A DNA stretch of 64,000 nt from assembly GCA_019188255.1 (NCBI GenBank), contig JAETXT010000009.1:1426001-1490000 (forward strand), given 5' to 3'. Shown here piece after piece: positions 10,936 to 20,612 of the stretch. The position numbers and the translations under genes were made by a program. Origin of the DNA: Verticillium longisporum. Lineage: Eukaryota; Ascomycota; Sordariomycetes; Glomerellales; Plectosphaerellaceae. The first letter of the stretch is position 1; each line of letters starts with the position of its first letter. The notes below the pieces were generated by a model. It ran no database searches. It was given only the letters and a program-made list of their open reading frames with translations, and was not told the DNA's origin.

Positions 10936-12384
10936 GGTTGATTTATTTCTGCTCTGTCGTCTTCTGCTTGCTGAGCTGCTTCTGCTGCCGTTTCTGTCGT
11001 CTGGCAGGGTCGCATCGAGAGAGGATCTCGAGCTTCTTATACCTCTCCCGAACCGTCATCGACAGAGGATCGGAAAAGCTTCCGCTCGAACGTGGTCCCT
11101 CGTCCTGCATATGCCCAGGTATGTATGCGTACATGTATGTGCGCGCGCCCACACACGCACCTGTCGGTCTCTTTCTCCCCTGGAGCATGCTCAGCTTTCC
11201 CTCACTCCAATCGCCAGAGTCTGCAGAAGTCGAGGTGAATCCCGAATGCCAAGGCCGCTTGTTGCCTCTTAAGGCAATCCCATGGGAATCTCGCATGGGT
11301 TGGCGGCCCCCTTGACCTCCATTTCAGGGATGGCGGAGGGGTCCCGTTGGGCCGGCCGGGGGTAGGTGAACGATACCGAAGCGCGCTCGAGGAAGACGAG
11401 GGAGGAGTCCAAAAGGCTGATCCACCAGGCTACCAGGAATTCTTCCGTCCGTAGGCGAACAGGGCGATGAGCGGGCAACTGGACCCCCTGAGAATCTGGA
11501 CCGTCTCCTGCGGAGGGGTCGTTGGGTCAAGCTTAAGTGGCCATGTCGGTCGAGGGTTTAAACGGCATGATGCAGGGGAGGGAAGTATTGTCGGTAGCAA
11601 GGGGAAGCCAACAGAGAACAGGGATCACAACAGCTTCTCCGCGCGAGGGCCTGGGGCACCGAGATGCGGGGGACCATGATCGCGGGGGTCGGGAGGAGTT
11701 GGAGGAGTCTGAGTCTCCTGGAGTCTGGGTCAGCTGGAGACGAAGCTCCTGGTAAGCTGGAGACGAAGCTCTCGAATCTGTCCTTGGCAACCTACTGTGC
11801 CGACTTCCGGGACGGCGTGGCTTCGGAGCCGCAACCACGCCGTCTCACTCGTGGAAGTATTTCGACGACGGCCTCCGCAAGACGGCAAATACCACGAGCA
11901 CCACAGGCACCGCAAGGGACCCGTCGCGCGGAGGTTTGCGTCAATTGGGACACGCACATTGTCATTTCATTCCACGCCCACATGACACTAACCAGCATGC
12001 GACTCATGCCCGCCGATCGTCGCATTGCGTTGGAGCGCGGGGGGAGCAAGCTCCAGCTCGCCATCTGCCATTGTCCTTTGTGTCGCTCCCATGCCCATGT
12101 GCTGTCTGCCGGATGCCCGGAAAAGCAGACATGCTTTCTCCTTGTCCGGGACCACCAAGTCGCCAGCTGCCGATGAGCCGCGCCTGGGGAGCGCCTCCAT
12201 GAACGAGATGACGAGGCTCTACTATTTCAAGACAACATCGTGGGAGATTTCGCGAGGCATGGCAAAGATCATTTATACTTGACCGAGCGCCAAGACTTTT
12301 CCTCGAAGCCGTTCGGTCGAGCAGTGCCATTGTGAGCGAAGGAACCTGTCCGACTCGTCCGCCACGACAGACCAAGCCAGCATC
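10936..12384. promoter_or_regulatory. Shared divergent promoter of the pectinase pair
   Basis: A 1,449-bp interval between the start codons of the exopolygalacturonase (minus) and pectin methylesterase (plus). No coding frame in it is convincing. It holds a 17-bp direct repeat and a cluster of CTGGAG hexamers near 11718-11771, and is long enough to house separate or common control elements for both genes. Confidence 0.5.
11718..11771 (+). promoter_or_regulatory. Candidate CreA/CRE1 cluster with 17-bp direct repeat
   Basis: Three CTGGAG hexamers, which fit the CreA consensus SYGGRG, start at 11718, 11734 and 11757. The second and third are inside two identical 17-bp direct repeats at 11732-11748 and 11755-11771. 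CreA is the glucose repressor of fungal plant-polymer-degrading genes, and paired sites are functionally favoured in that system. The hexamer is short and common, so function is inferred from clustering and position in a pectinase promoter. Confidence 0.35.
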
Positions 12385-13732
12385 ATGAAGACTCTCGCCC
12401 TCGTCGCGGCTCTGCTGCCAGGCCTGCATCTGGGTCTCGCGGCGCCTCTCGACACGAGGTCAGACGACATGGCCCCGGCCGTCAAGCCGGCGGCGACATA
12501 TGCCGAGTGCCAGCGCAAGACGTGCCATCCCCTCGACGGATGCCCGCCGAACACCATCTTCGTCAGCCAAAAGTCCAAGCGCGCCCACTTCAGCTCGATC
12601 CAGGCCGCCATCAACTCGCTGCCCGACACGGACGTGCCGGCCGTCATCCTCATCGCCCCCGGCAACTACACCGAGCAGCTCAACGTCACCCGCCATGGCG
12701 CCCTGACGCTGCTCGGCATGTCCGACCGCCCCCACGAGGGCCGCCTCTACGCCGACCTCGCCACCGACCTCTCGTCACCGGCGCCGCAGAACGAGGTCCA
12801 GGTCTGGCACAACGCCGCCAACTACCAGGCCCGCTTCCCCGCTAACGCCTACACCAGCGTCTTGAGCGCCGGCCCCACCCACAACGCCACCCCCACCGGC
12901 GCCGGACCGACGGGCTTCGCCGTGCCCGAAGGCACGCCGTTCGGCAACCTCGACTTCCGCGCCTACAACATTGACTTTCGCAACGACGAGTTCCCCCGCG
13001 CCAACGGCCCTGCCCATGCCGTCGGCGTGAGCCGTGCCAATGCCGGCTTCTACTCGTGCGGCCTCTACAGCTACCAGGACACGGTGAGTCTTGTCCCTGT
13101 TTTAGCTCGCCCGCCCAGCTCGCCCCCATGTACAAACCGGCAGAGACCACTTACTCACAGCACCGCAGCTCTACGTCGGCAAGCTCGGAAACGCCTACTT
13201 CCACGACAACGTCATCGCCGGCCAGACCGACTTCCTCTACGGCTTCGGCACCGCCTGGGTCGCCCACTCGACGCTGTCGCTGCGCAACTGCGGCGGCGGC
13301 ATCACCGCCTGGAAGGGCACCAACACGACCTTCCCCAACAAGTACGGCGTCTACGTCGCCGACGACAGCCGGGTCCTCGCCGCCAACGCCTCCATCGCCC
13401 CGGCCCTCGCCGGCCGCTGCCCGCTCGGCCGCCCCTGGAACGCCCAGCACCGCTCCGTCTTCAGCGACACCTACCTCGACCCCAGCGTCCTGCCCGCCGG
13501 CTACATCCGCTGGGGCGCCACCGACCCGCGCGTCTCCGACCTCACCTTCATGGCCGTGCACGAGGACCGCGGGCCTGGCTGGAACGCCACGGCCCTGGCG
13601 GCGAAGGGCAGCGTCACGCGCGTGCTGGACGACGCTGCGTTGGCGCCGTATAGGAGGCCTGTTGACGTCTTCCTGACCGAGCACGGCGTGCCTGGGAACA
13701 TTGCCTGGATCGATCAGAGTGTCTTGACGTGA
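12385..13732 (+). CDS. Secreted pectin methylesterase, CE8
   Basis: Exons 12385-13083 and 13169-13732 (donor GTGAGT, acceptor CGCAG, phase 0) encode about 420 aa. Residues 1-20 form a signal peptide (MKTLALVAALLPGLHLGLAA). The CE8 beta-helix follows, with SSIQAAINSLP near the start. Catalytic signatures flank the intron: YSYQDT before it, then AGQTDFLYGFG with the active-site Asp, and LGRPWN with the conserved Arg-Trp pair. The enzyme removes methyl groups from homogalacturonan outside the cell, creating substrate for polygalacturonases such as the divergent GH28 neighbour. Several NxT/S sites are present. Nothing appears broken. Confidence 0.93.
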
Positions 13733-14105
13733 GGCGAGTCCTGGGCGGCGTCGGTCCGGCCGAGGGAGTCATGGCATGGGGAGATTATCCCTGTAGGGTA
13801 CATAGATGACGGTCAAGTACATATTGCTGAAGTGAAGTACAGTGAGTCCCTGCGACATTGACAGTGTATGACCAATACGAACGACACGGCAGACATGATG
13901 TGATGGTGTGTATTTTCGGGGCGAACGCCCCGTCTCTGGATCGTTGAATCTTATGCAATAAAGCCAGTGCATCCAAGCCACTCGCTCAACTCTGTCTTCG
14001 TAACGCCCAACCAACCCGAACCTCTCTTCGTTATGCAAATCCAAGCCATCATCGGTGCCTCTCAAGTCTCGTCGGCACGGCAAGCAACACTTCATCTTCC
14101 CCTCT
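13733..14105. other. Convergent 3' region, no gene seen
   Basis: This lies between the pectinesterase stop (plus) and the methyltransferase stop (minus). It should hold both 3' UTRs. No other feature is evident. Confidence 0.5.
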
Positions 14106-16979
14106 TCATTGCCACTCCATGGGCGGCCTGTAACCGCTTTGTTCTCTTTCTCTCTCACGCCCTGCAATCATTTCTCTACCATTTCCTCCAGCCTCGCCCA
14201 CCCCATCTAGCCAGTCTAGAATGATGATATCCTGATCCTGATCGTCGCCTCGCAAAACGGGACTACTGTACTCGGCTTGCATGGCACCTCGCCTCGGTGT
14301 GCCCGATAACGAGGCAGTGCGCGACAGGTGAGACATTCCAGCTGGTAGGACACTGGCGTCGTGCCGCTCGCGGAAAGAGCCAACGGGAGGCAAACCCCAA
14401 GCGTCGAGGGCAATGTCCGTGAACGAGCCGCGCAGCAGCCTCTGGCTCGGGGCTATGAAGCGCAGCCCGTCATGCACGGGCTGTGGCGGCCGTGATGCGC
14501 TGGCTTGGGTGCCCATGGTGCGACCGTTGGCTCCGTAACGAGACTGTGCCATGCTTTCATCGTAAGGATGGGGGAACTGCTGCTGATAGTCCAGTCGGGG
14601 TCGTACAAGGGGGAACTGCTGCTGATAGTCCAGGCGGGGTCGCACAGTAGCGGTGGGATACGTAGGCCGGATGGAATCGCCATATCGATGGACTTGAGAA
14701 GAAGTGGCTTCCATGACGCCGGGGTCCTGACGGACCTCGCGTGACATCAGTGTCAAGCCGTCAAATGCCCCCTTAGGCTGTCGACGTCGCTGTGTCCGAT
14801 ACTCCAAGTCCAGCTGCCACGAAGCCACAGGGGCTGGGGTCGGCTGAGACCGCGGGCGCAAGTGTGTGGACGGCGTGAGATCAACGTTCACAAGGGCAGG
14901 GCGCCGCCTTACGGTCGCATTCGGACGCAGACCAGTGGAATATCCTTGACCAGCCATGTCAACGACATCTCTGCGGTTAATGGGAGCGGGACGGAAGTTG
15001 GCAGAGGCCCTGTAACTGGGCGGGTCTTCCATGGCGCTGTCGTCTTCCTCCTCACCTTCGTCAACCAGGCTGATGATGTCTCTCGGAATAACAGGGAGCA
15101 CAGGTCGGGGGTTTCCAGTGAAGCCGTCTACCTGGTACAGATGCTTCTGTATCGCCTCGTAGAAGACTTGGACAACGCAAGGGGGGAACGCATTGCCGAT
15201 CTGCCGGCGAGCACATGTCTTGGTGAATTGATGCCAGATCGGGAACCCCTGAAGGCAGGCAAACTCGCGATTCGTGTACGTCCGAGTGTTGTCAAAGTGC
15301 CGATTTTGACCCCCACTCGTCGTCATGCAGCGTTTGAGAATATCGTCGGGGTCGCTGACAACTGAGTCCTTCGACGGCGGACAAGGCCTGGGCCTGTGAT
15401 GAGGGTCGTTGCGCACCTGCGCGATCGGTCGGAGAGCCTTGCGGATCGTGTTGAACGGCTTCAGGCCGCCTTGGCCGCCTCTCGCGTGCGTGATGGCCGG
15501 CCACGGAGGCATCACCTCACCGGGCCCTGCTCCGATCATAATCAGGCGCCGGCGGTGTTGGGGCAGACCGTAGTATTCACACTCAATGACCTTCCACTCG
15601 ACCGAGTAGTTGTGGTCCGTGAAACCAGATATGAGGCAGTTGAACGAATCTGCGAATCGCTCGCGCATGATGCCAAATGTCTGCTCCAGCGTGAAGATCC
15701 GGGGACGCACCTTTTCAATGATCGCTCGGCAAGCAAACAGTGCAGCGATATTGGCATCATCCTGCGGACCGTTGACCGTGTGTGCAGGTGACCAAAACTG
15801 ACAAGGAGGTGACAGATGGACAACGTCGGCGGTTATGACTCTTCCATCTGTCGACGTGATGAAGCCGTATATATCGGTCTCGAATACCTCTGTGTCGGGG
15901 AAGTTCATGCGCATACTGCTGCAAGCCTTATCCCATACGTCTACAGCATACTGAACGTGCAGCCCTGAGCGCTCGGCGCCGCGGGATACACCTCCTGCAC
16001 CGCAAAAGGCATCGAAGAGGGTATATCGCTGGTTGGGAGCTCGGTTCACTGTTCCAGCCCGAACAGGTCCTCGCGGTGCTTGGTAGCTGCCGCCACGGAC
16101 AGTTTCGCCGCGCCAGTCTCGGCGCAGCGCTTCGTCGCTGTACCTGAGCTCGGGCTCTGTCACATCCTCGGCTCTGATGCGAATGATCTTGAAACTGCGT
16201 GGCGAGAGGGGCTTCCTTCGGGGTTGATCATCGAGGTATTCGTAGATGACCTTCCAGCGGCACACAAGGGGCCCAGAGACTTCGACTTCGTCCTTCGACG
16301 GGAAGGCCTTGGGGTCCCAGCGATGGAGAGGGTAGGGCGCGTTGGTGACGTGGAGTCGACGCGGGCCACCAAGACTAGAAATGGGCACCTTGATGCAGGC
16401 CTGCTCTCGCAGCGGCCGTTGGTCGTCTTTGTACACTTCGAGAACCATGCAGACCTCGTTGAGCTTGTGTGATAGCTTACCGTGTAGAACACGGTTGCGC
16501 GTATACGGAATTCCATGAACATGGAAAGTCTTATCCAGGGTGTGCTCCCAGATTTCTGTAACTCGGATGAAGCCAAGGGCAAACTGGTGTCCCTGTGTGT
16601 CGTTTAGCTCGTAGACGAAGTTGACCTTGACTTTTTTGCCTCCAAAATGAACGCTCTGGTGACGCTTCTTCGGTGATGGGTGCGCAGCATGAGTGCTGTA
16701 GCTACCCTGGTATCGAGATATCGGTTCGGGCCTGTCTCCCGTGAGGTCGATCACCTCTCTCAGTTCTGCCACAATATCGTCTTCTTGATCATCTTCTGAC
16801 GGAGCATTGCCGAAAGCAGCTCCAGCTTCGTCCTGGTGCTCCCGGTGTAGCAAGTAATTGCGAACCTGCTGTGCGATATCTATGCGTCTCTGGTCTTCGG
16901 GCAAGATAGGATCATCGTCGTCGGGGATCTCGATGGGGTCAAGAGCATTTCTGCCAGAGATCCCGTAGGGGGAAGCCAT
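14106..16979 (-). CDS. rid: RID/Masc1-type cytosine-5 DNA methyltransferase
   Basis: One intronless frame; from the preferred start at 16979 (MASPYGISG) it encodes about 957 aa. The frame is open upstream to another ATG at 17246, which would add 89 less typical residues. An N-terminal BAH-like region (FVYELNDTQGHQ...) is followed by all core C5-methyltransferase motifs: DAFCGAGGVSRGAE near residue 323 (motif I), PPCQFWS near 391 (IV), LEQTFG near 430 (VI), GLPQHRRRLIMIG near 473 (VIII) and QIGNAFPP near 596 (X). The EQT in place of ENV is the hallmark of the RID/Masc1 class needed for repeat-induced point mutation or premeiotic methylation. About 350 residues of disordered C-terminal tail follow. 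With every motif intact, the genome is predicted to be RIP-capable. The gene is divergent from a DNA glycosylase. Confidence 0.93.
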   Translation of the reverse strand: MASPYGISGRNALDPIEIPDDDDPILPEDQRRIDIAQQVRNYLLHREHQDEAGAAFGNAPSEDDQEDDIVAELREVIDLTGDRPEPISRYQGSYSTHAAHPSPKKRHQSVHFGGKKVKVNFVYELNDTQGHQFALGFIRVTEIWEHTLDKTFHVHGIPYTRNRVLHGKLSHKLNEVCMVLEVYKDDQRPLREQACIKVPISSLGGPRRLHVTNAPYPLHRWDPKAFPSKDEVEVSGPLVCRWKVIYEYLDDQPRRKPLSPRSFKIIRIRAEDVTEPELRYSDEALRRDWRGETVRGGSYQAPRGPVRAGTVNRAPNQRYTLFDAFCGAGGVSRGAERSGLHVQYAVDVWDKACSSMRMNFPDTEVFETDIYGFITSTDGRVITADVVHLSPPCQFWSPAHTVNGPQDDANIAALFACRAIIEKVRPRIFTLEQTFGIMRERFADSFNCLISGFTDHNYSVEWKVIECEYYGLPQHRRRLIMIGAGPGEVMPPWPAITHARGGQGGLKPFNTIRKALRPIAQVRNDPHHRPRPCPPSKDSVVSDPDDILKRCMTTSGGQNRHFDNTRTYTNREFACLQGFPIWHQFTKTCARRQIGNAFPPCVVQVFYEAIQKHLYQVDGFTGNPRPVLPVIPRDIISLVDEGEEEDDSAMEDPPSYRASANFRPAPINRRDVVDMAGQGYSTGLRPNATVRRRPALVNVDLTPSTHLRPRSQPTPAPVASWQLDLEYRTQRRRQPKGAFDGLTLMSREVRQDPGVMEATSSQVHRYGDSIRPTYPTATVRPRLDYQQQFPLVRPRLDYQQQFPHPYDESMAQSRYGANGRTMGTQASASRPPQPVHDGLRFIAPSQRLLRGSFTDIALDAWGLPPVGSFRERHDASVLPAGMSHLSRTASLSGTPRRGAMQAEYSSPVLRGDDQDQDIIILDWLDGVGEAGGNGREMIAGREREREQSGYRPPMEWQ
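14570..14647 (-). repeat. 39-bp tandem duplication inside the methyltransferase tail
   Basis: Two adjacent copies, 14570-14608 and 14609-14647, differ at few positions and encode a 13-residue unit (VRPRLDYQQQFP plus one residue) twice. The length is a multiple of three, so the frame is kept. Confidence 0.85.
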
Positions 16980-18460
16980 TCTACAATGTCGCCCACTCCA
17001 CGGAGTGATCAACTTTGCAAATGGCGATGTAGAGGACTGACGGTAGGACAGGAGGTTTGTGGCAAGTGTCGAAAATTCCGAGAAGGAACCAAAGTCTTCG
17101 AAGATAGTAACTTCCGGACGAAACCTCATGTAAGTGGAAAGAACCCGTGTATTTGCGGAGCAATAGGTCTGCGTGAAGAATATTCGTGGCGTCCTAGTTT
17201 GTGACATCTGGCTGGCCACCTGAGCTGTGTCTGTCTCCGCCTTCATGCAAAGATGATGGAGAACTAAGCGGCATTGATCAAAGACTGAGCCCGCAACTCA
17301 GGCTGTTCTGGGGCGTTACAATACCCATGATCAAGGCAAACAAAGCCCACAAAGAACCGTGAGCTGAGAGACTGATTGTGAGGGTTGGGAGCACCTCCAC
17401 ATACAGCGGAGACAAGGCAGTCAAGGGTAAGATATAACGATGTGCGGACTTAAGAAAGCTCGAACACATTGAGCCGGAGAACATTATGAACAGACAAAAC
17501 ATAGAGCATAGACAATGAATTCCACCTTCAGGGAAACCAGGCAGCTCGCCACTTGGGTTGCTATCCTTGGGTCTTGTGATACTTCGCAATGTCATCGAAA
17601 GGAGTAGTATAAACCGAGAGGCCGCAACACCCTCAAAGGTTGGGTGTTCATCCGTGACAGGTCTGCTGAACTCGCAAACCTCATTTGGTAGTGAAGTTTC
17701 GAGGGCAAGTATTGAAGTGTGGTCGCGGCCGCACATGCAGGTAAAACACCGAGAGTGTTGACAGAGAGGTGTGGCGCATCCTACCAGTCCATGACTGTCC
17801 CGGTAAGGTCTTGAACTGAGGCAAGTCGTTTGGCACCATCACCGTTTTGCCATCACTTTGAAGATGCCCACGTGGGCATGAAGGGAGGCTCCTGAAGGGA
17901 GCCAGGAGGCTCCATCGAAGGCACGGTACACGTCCCTGACCGGAGAATCTACGGGCATTTAATCCTTGTACGAGAATGTTGAGAAGGCGTGAGGGGCATA
18001 TGGCACAAGGTAGGGGAGGTGCATGGGGAAGTTCCTTCCCTTGATGTCTACCTCCCATCGCCCCTGCCGACAACATACCGAGCTTTTGATCGAATGTCAA
18101 AACCTTCGTCCCAAGCTTCAGTCTGTTGAAATTTCTTGTATTTCGTGCCAATCTTGCCCAAGTGATGTGAACAATCACAAGTCCAGCACACAAATCTCTT
18201 CATTGCGTCAAGCCTCCCAGTGGCATCTGGAAATCCATGAAGGCTGGAGAACACCCCTTATACCAACGTCTAATTTGTTTCCACCTTCGGAAGATTCCTT
18301 GTGCTTTCGAGCCATTTATAACCCTAAGTGCCTTCTCACGACAGTACCCGTGTGGGCATATCCAACTCTCATTTTTTTTTCGTTGACCTTGAACGAGAGC
18401 CATCTCGTCTTCCAGCCTGTCAGTCTGTCAGTGCCAACCTGTGAAGAGATCACAAACACC
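16980..18460. promoter_or_regulatory. Divergent upstream region of rid and the glycosylase gene
   Basis: About 1.5 kb separates the preferred starts of the two genes. The methyltransferase frame stays open to 17246, so part may be coding or 5' leader. Two minus-strand open frames (17278-17736 and 17681-18193) show no family resemblance and are treated as chance. Confidence 0.45.
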
Positions 18461-19825
18461 ATGCAGACCAGAGGAGCCAGAAAACGAGCGGCCGATGCGT
18501 CTGGAGCAGCCCCGAAAAGAATGTCACCGAATGCGCATCCGCCGACGAAAATCCAGGGCAAACGTTGAGCGAGACGTGTTTCTCACCTATAACCGCCTTA
18601 CCTGCAGTGGAGTCCGTTCGGGGTTTGCGCCCGCGCCCCAAGAGCCATGAAGACCCTGCTGGCTGGTCCATCACGAACAACACCCCTGACGACTTGAGGA
18701 TTCCCATTAGTGCCGAGAGTGCCGATATCAAGAAAACTTCGGACAAAAAAAGCGAGCGAACCCCCAGGCGGACCAAGGAGAACCCTTACGGTCTTATGCC
18801 TGGTCAGACACCCTTTCCAGACTGGCCAGCCCCATCTCCCGAGGACTGTGTAGAGGTGCACAGAATCTTGACGGAGCTGCATGGAGCGTTTACGCCCCCG
18901 AGAAAATCCCTGCCCCATCTACATCAGTAGCAGGGTGCGGCGAGGTACCAGATATCGTGGATGCCCTGATCAGAACCCTCATCAGCGGCCACACGTCAAT
19001 GCAGAACGCCAATTTGGCCATTCAAGATGTCACTGCAAAGTACGGGCAGTGGGACGCCGACAGTATCGGGGCGGGCAGCATCGCGTGGAACAAGGTCCGA
19101 TTGTCGGAAGAATCAGAGGTGGTGGACGCCGTCAAACGAGCCGGATTGGGACCGACGAAGGGTAGAGACATCAAGAGTATCCTCGACATGGTCCACCGGG
19201 ATAACCAGGTTAGGCTCGCAGCCTACATCAAAGAAAGGGAGACGGGGAGATGGCTGACATACTTGGTGCTCAAAATCTCACGCAGGGCCAGAAAGACCAC
19301 CAGGTGAAGAAGATGGAGAGTGGCATCCTGACGCTCGACCATGTACGGGGCCTTACTTCTGACGAAGCCATGTTGGAGTTCACCAAATACCCTGGCATCG
19401 GCGTCAAGACGTCCTCCTGCCTGATCCTCTTCTGCCTCCAACAGCCGAGCTTCGCCGTAGATACGCACGTCTGGCGGTTCTGCAAGTGGTTGAAATGGGT
19501 TCCCCCAAAGGCATCGCGGGACGACACGTATATGCACGGAGAGGTCCGGATTCCCGATACGCTCAAGTACGGACTTCATCAACTCTTTATCCGTCATGGA
19601 AAAGAGTGTGGACGATGCCGGAGCATCACCGTTGAGGGGACGGCGGACTGGGACAATGCTACATGTCCACTCGAGGATTTGTTGGATCGATTTGACAAGC
19701 GCAAGACAAAGCGGCAGGCGATGAAGACAAAGGCGAGCTCTGAACAAAAACCACTTGATCGCGAAGTCGGAGAGGATGAGGCGGAGCAAGGACAAAAAAA
19801 AGACGGAGAGGCTCGAGAAGCATAA
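18461..19825 (+). CDS. HhH-GPD superfamily DNA glycosylase, frame broken three times
   Basis: The start MQTRGARKRAAD opens a basic, disordered N-terminal region (to about residue 110), then NPYGLMPGQTPFPDW and a glycosylase fold. The helix-hairpin-helix reads YPGIGVKTSSC and the catalytic loop FAVDTHVWR. Lys in GVKT and Asp in VDTH align with the lyase Lys and catalytic Asp of endonuclease III. A C-terminal CGRC and a later Cys are present, but the four-Cys iron-sulfur pattern is incomplete. Homologous segments lie in successive frames, changing at AAA 18560-18562, CCCCC 18895-18899 and GGGG 19244-19247. Each change is repaired by one extra base of the same kind, giving about 455 aa. No introns are needed. 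The role is base-excision repair of modified or mismatched bases; the substrate is unknown. It is divergent from rid. Confidence 0.8.
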
Positions 19826-20612
19826 TTGTAGAGACACTGAAGAAGGGTTTTGCTTTTCAAGCACACGTCGGCGCATTTTATAGCATCAGGAAGCACATCT
19901 CGGGATCGGCGGTGGTTATGGTTGTTGGTAGTCCAACCGGAATCGAATTGCTGGCAAGAATAATTCCCCATCAAAGTGATGATTGAGCCTGTGATGCAGT
20001 GCGTGCCCCGTAAGCTTTCAAGGGAGCCAGGCTTGTCCTGGTGGGTCAAGGTCCGTCCTCCTTTCTGCCTGCACAAGGGTCACGCTAGTCGCGGGACCTT
20101 TAATTGATCTTTGGGTTTTGGGTCATCCACTCGCGACCCGCGTGTCGTCACGGCCACTGGATTGGATCGGGGCGGCTCCTTACATTTTTCTGCCTTTCCA
20201 CTAGAGCTGGCCGACAAAGCAACGATTCACAGCCACGGCCACCACGGGTCGATCTCCAGGGCAATACAATACTGGAAGCTCTATCTTCTGTTTCTTGTTG
20301 GTTACTGGATCTCTATCGCGGCTCGGACCTGTCTACAATCTGGTCTTGCCATCTCCTCTGCAAGGCATCTTCACACATGCTCACTTCTATTGGGAGCCTC
20401 TGACCTCCGCGCTACCTTCGTCGACGGCCTATGGGATCGATCTTAGCCGACCTGTAACGAATCGCACCTTCTGTTTCCCTTCAGATCAACAACGCTCTCT
20501 CGATTCACCCTCGAGTTCTGAACAGGAAGCAAATGCCCCCAAACCAAGGTTGGCTGACGACACTTCCGACGACACTCGACGATATGCCCCAGCCCCAAGT
20601 CCGACGATAAAA
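19826..20612. other. Intergenic, promoter side of sen1
   Basis: This holds the glycosylase 3' flank and the upstream region of sen1. The sen1 frame is open upstream to an ATG at 20295 but that stretch has no family resemblance and is treated as leader. No other gene is evident. Confidence 0.45.

Noticed and set aside
9385..10941. 518-aa plus-strand open frame
   Set aside because: It is the antisense of the polygalacturonase. Composition is Val/Gly/Ala/Arg-rich, typical of GC-rich shadow frames, with no domain.
17278..18193. Two overlapping minus-strand frames of 152 and 170 aa
   Set aside because: No family resemblance, no splice logic, and they overlap each other in the rid/glycosylase divergent region.
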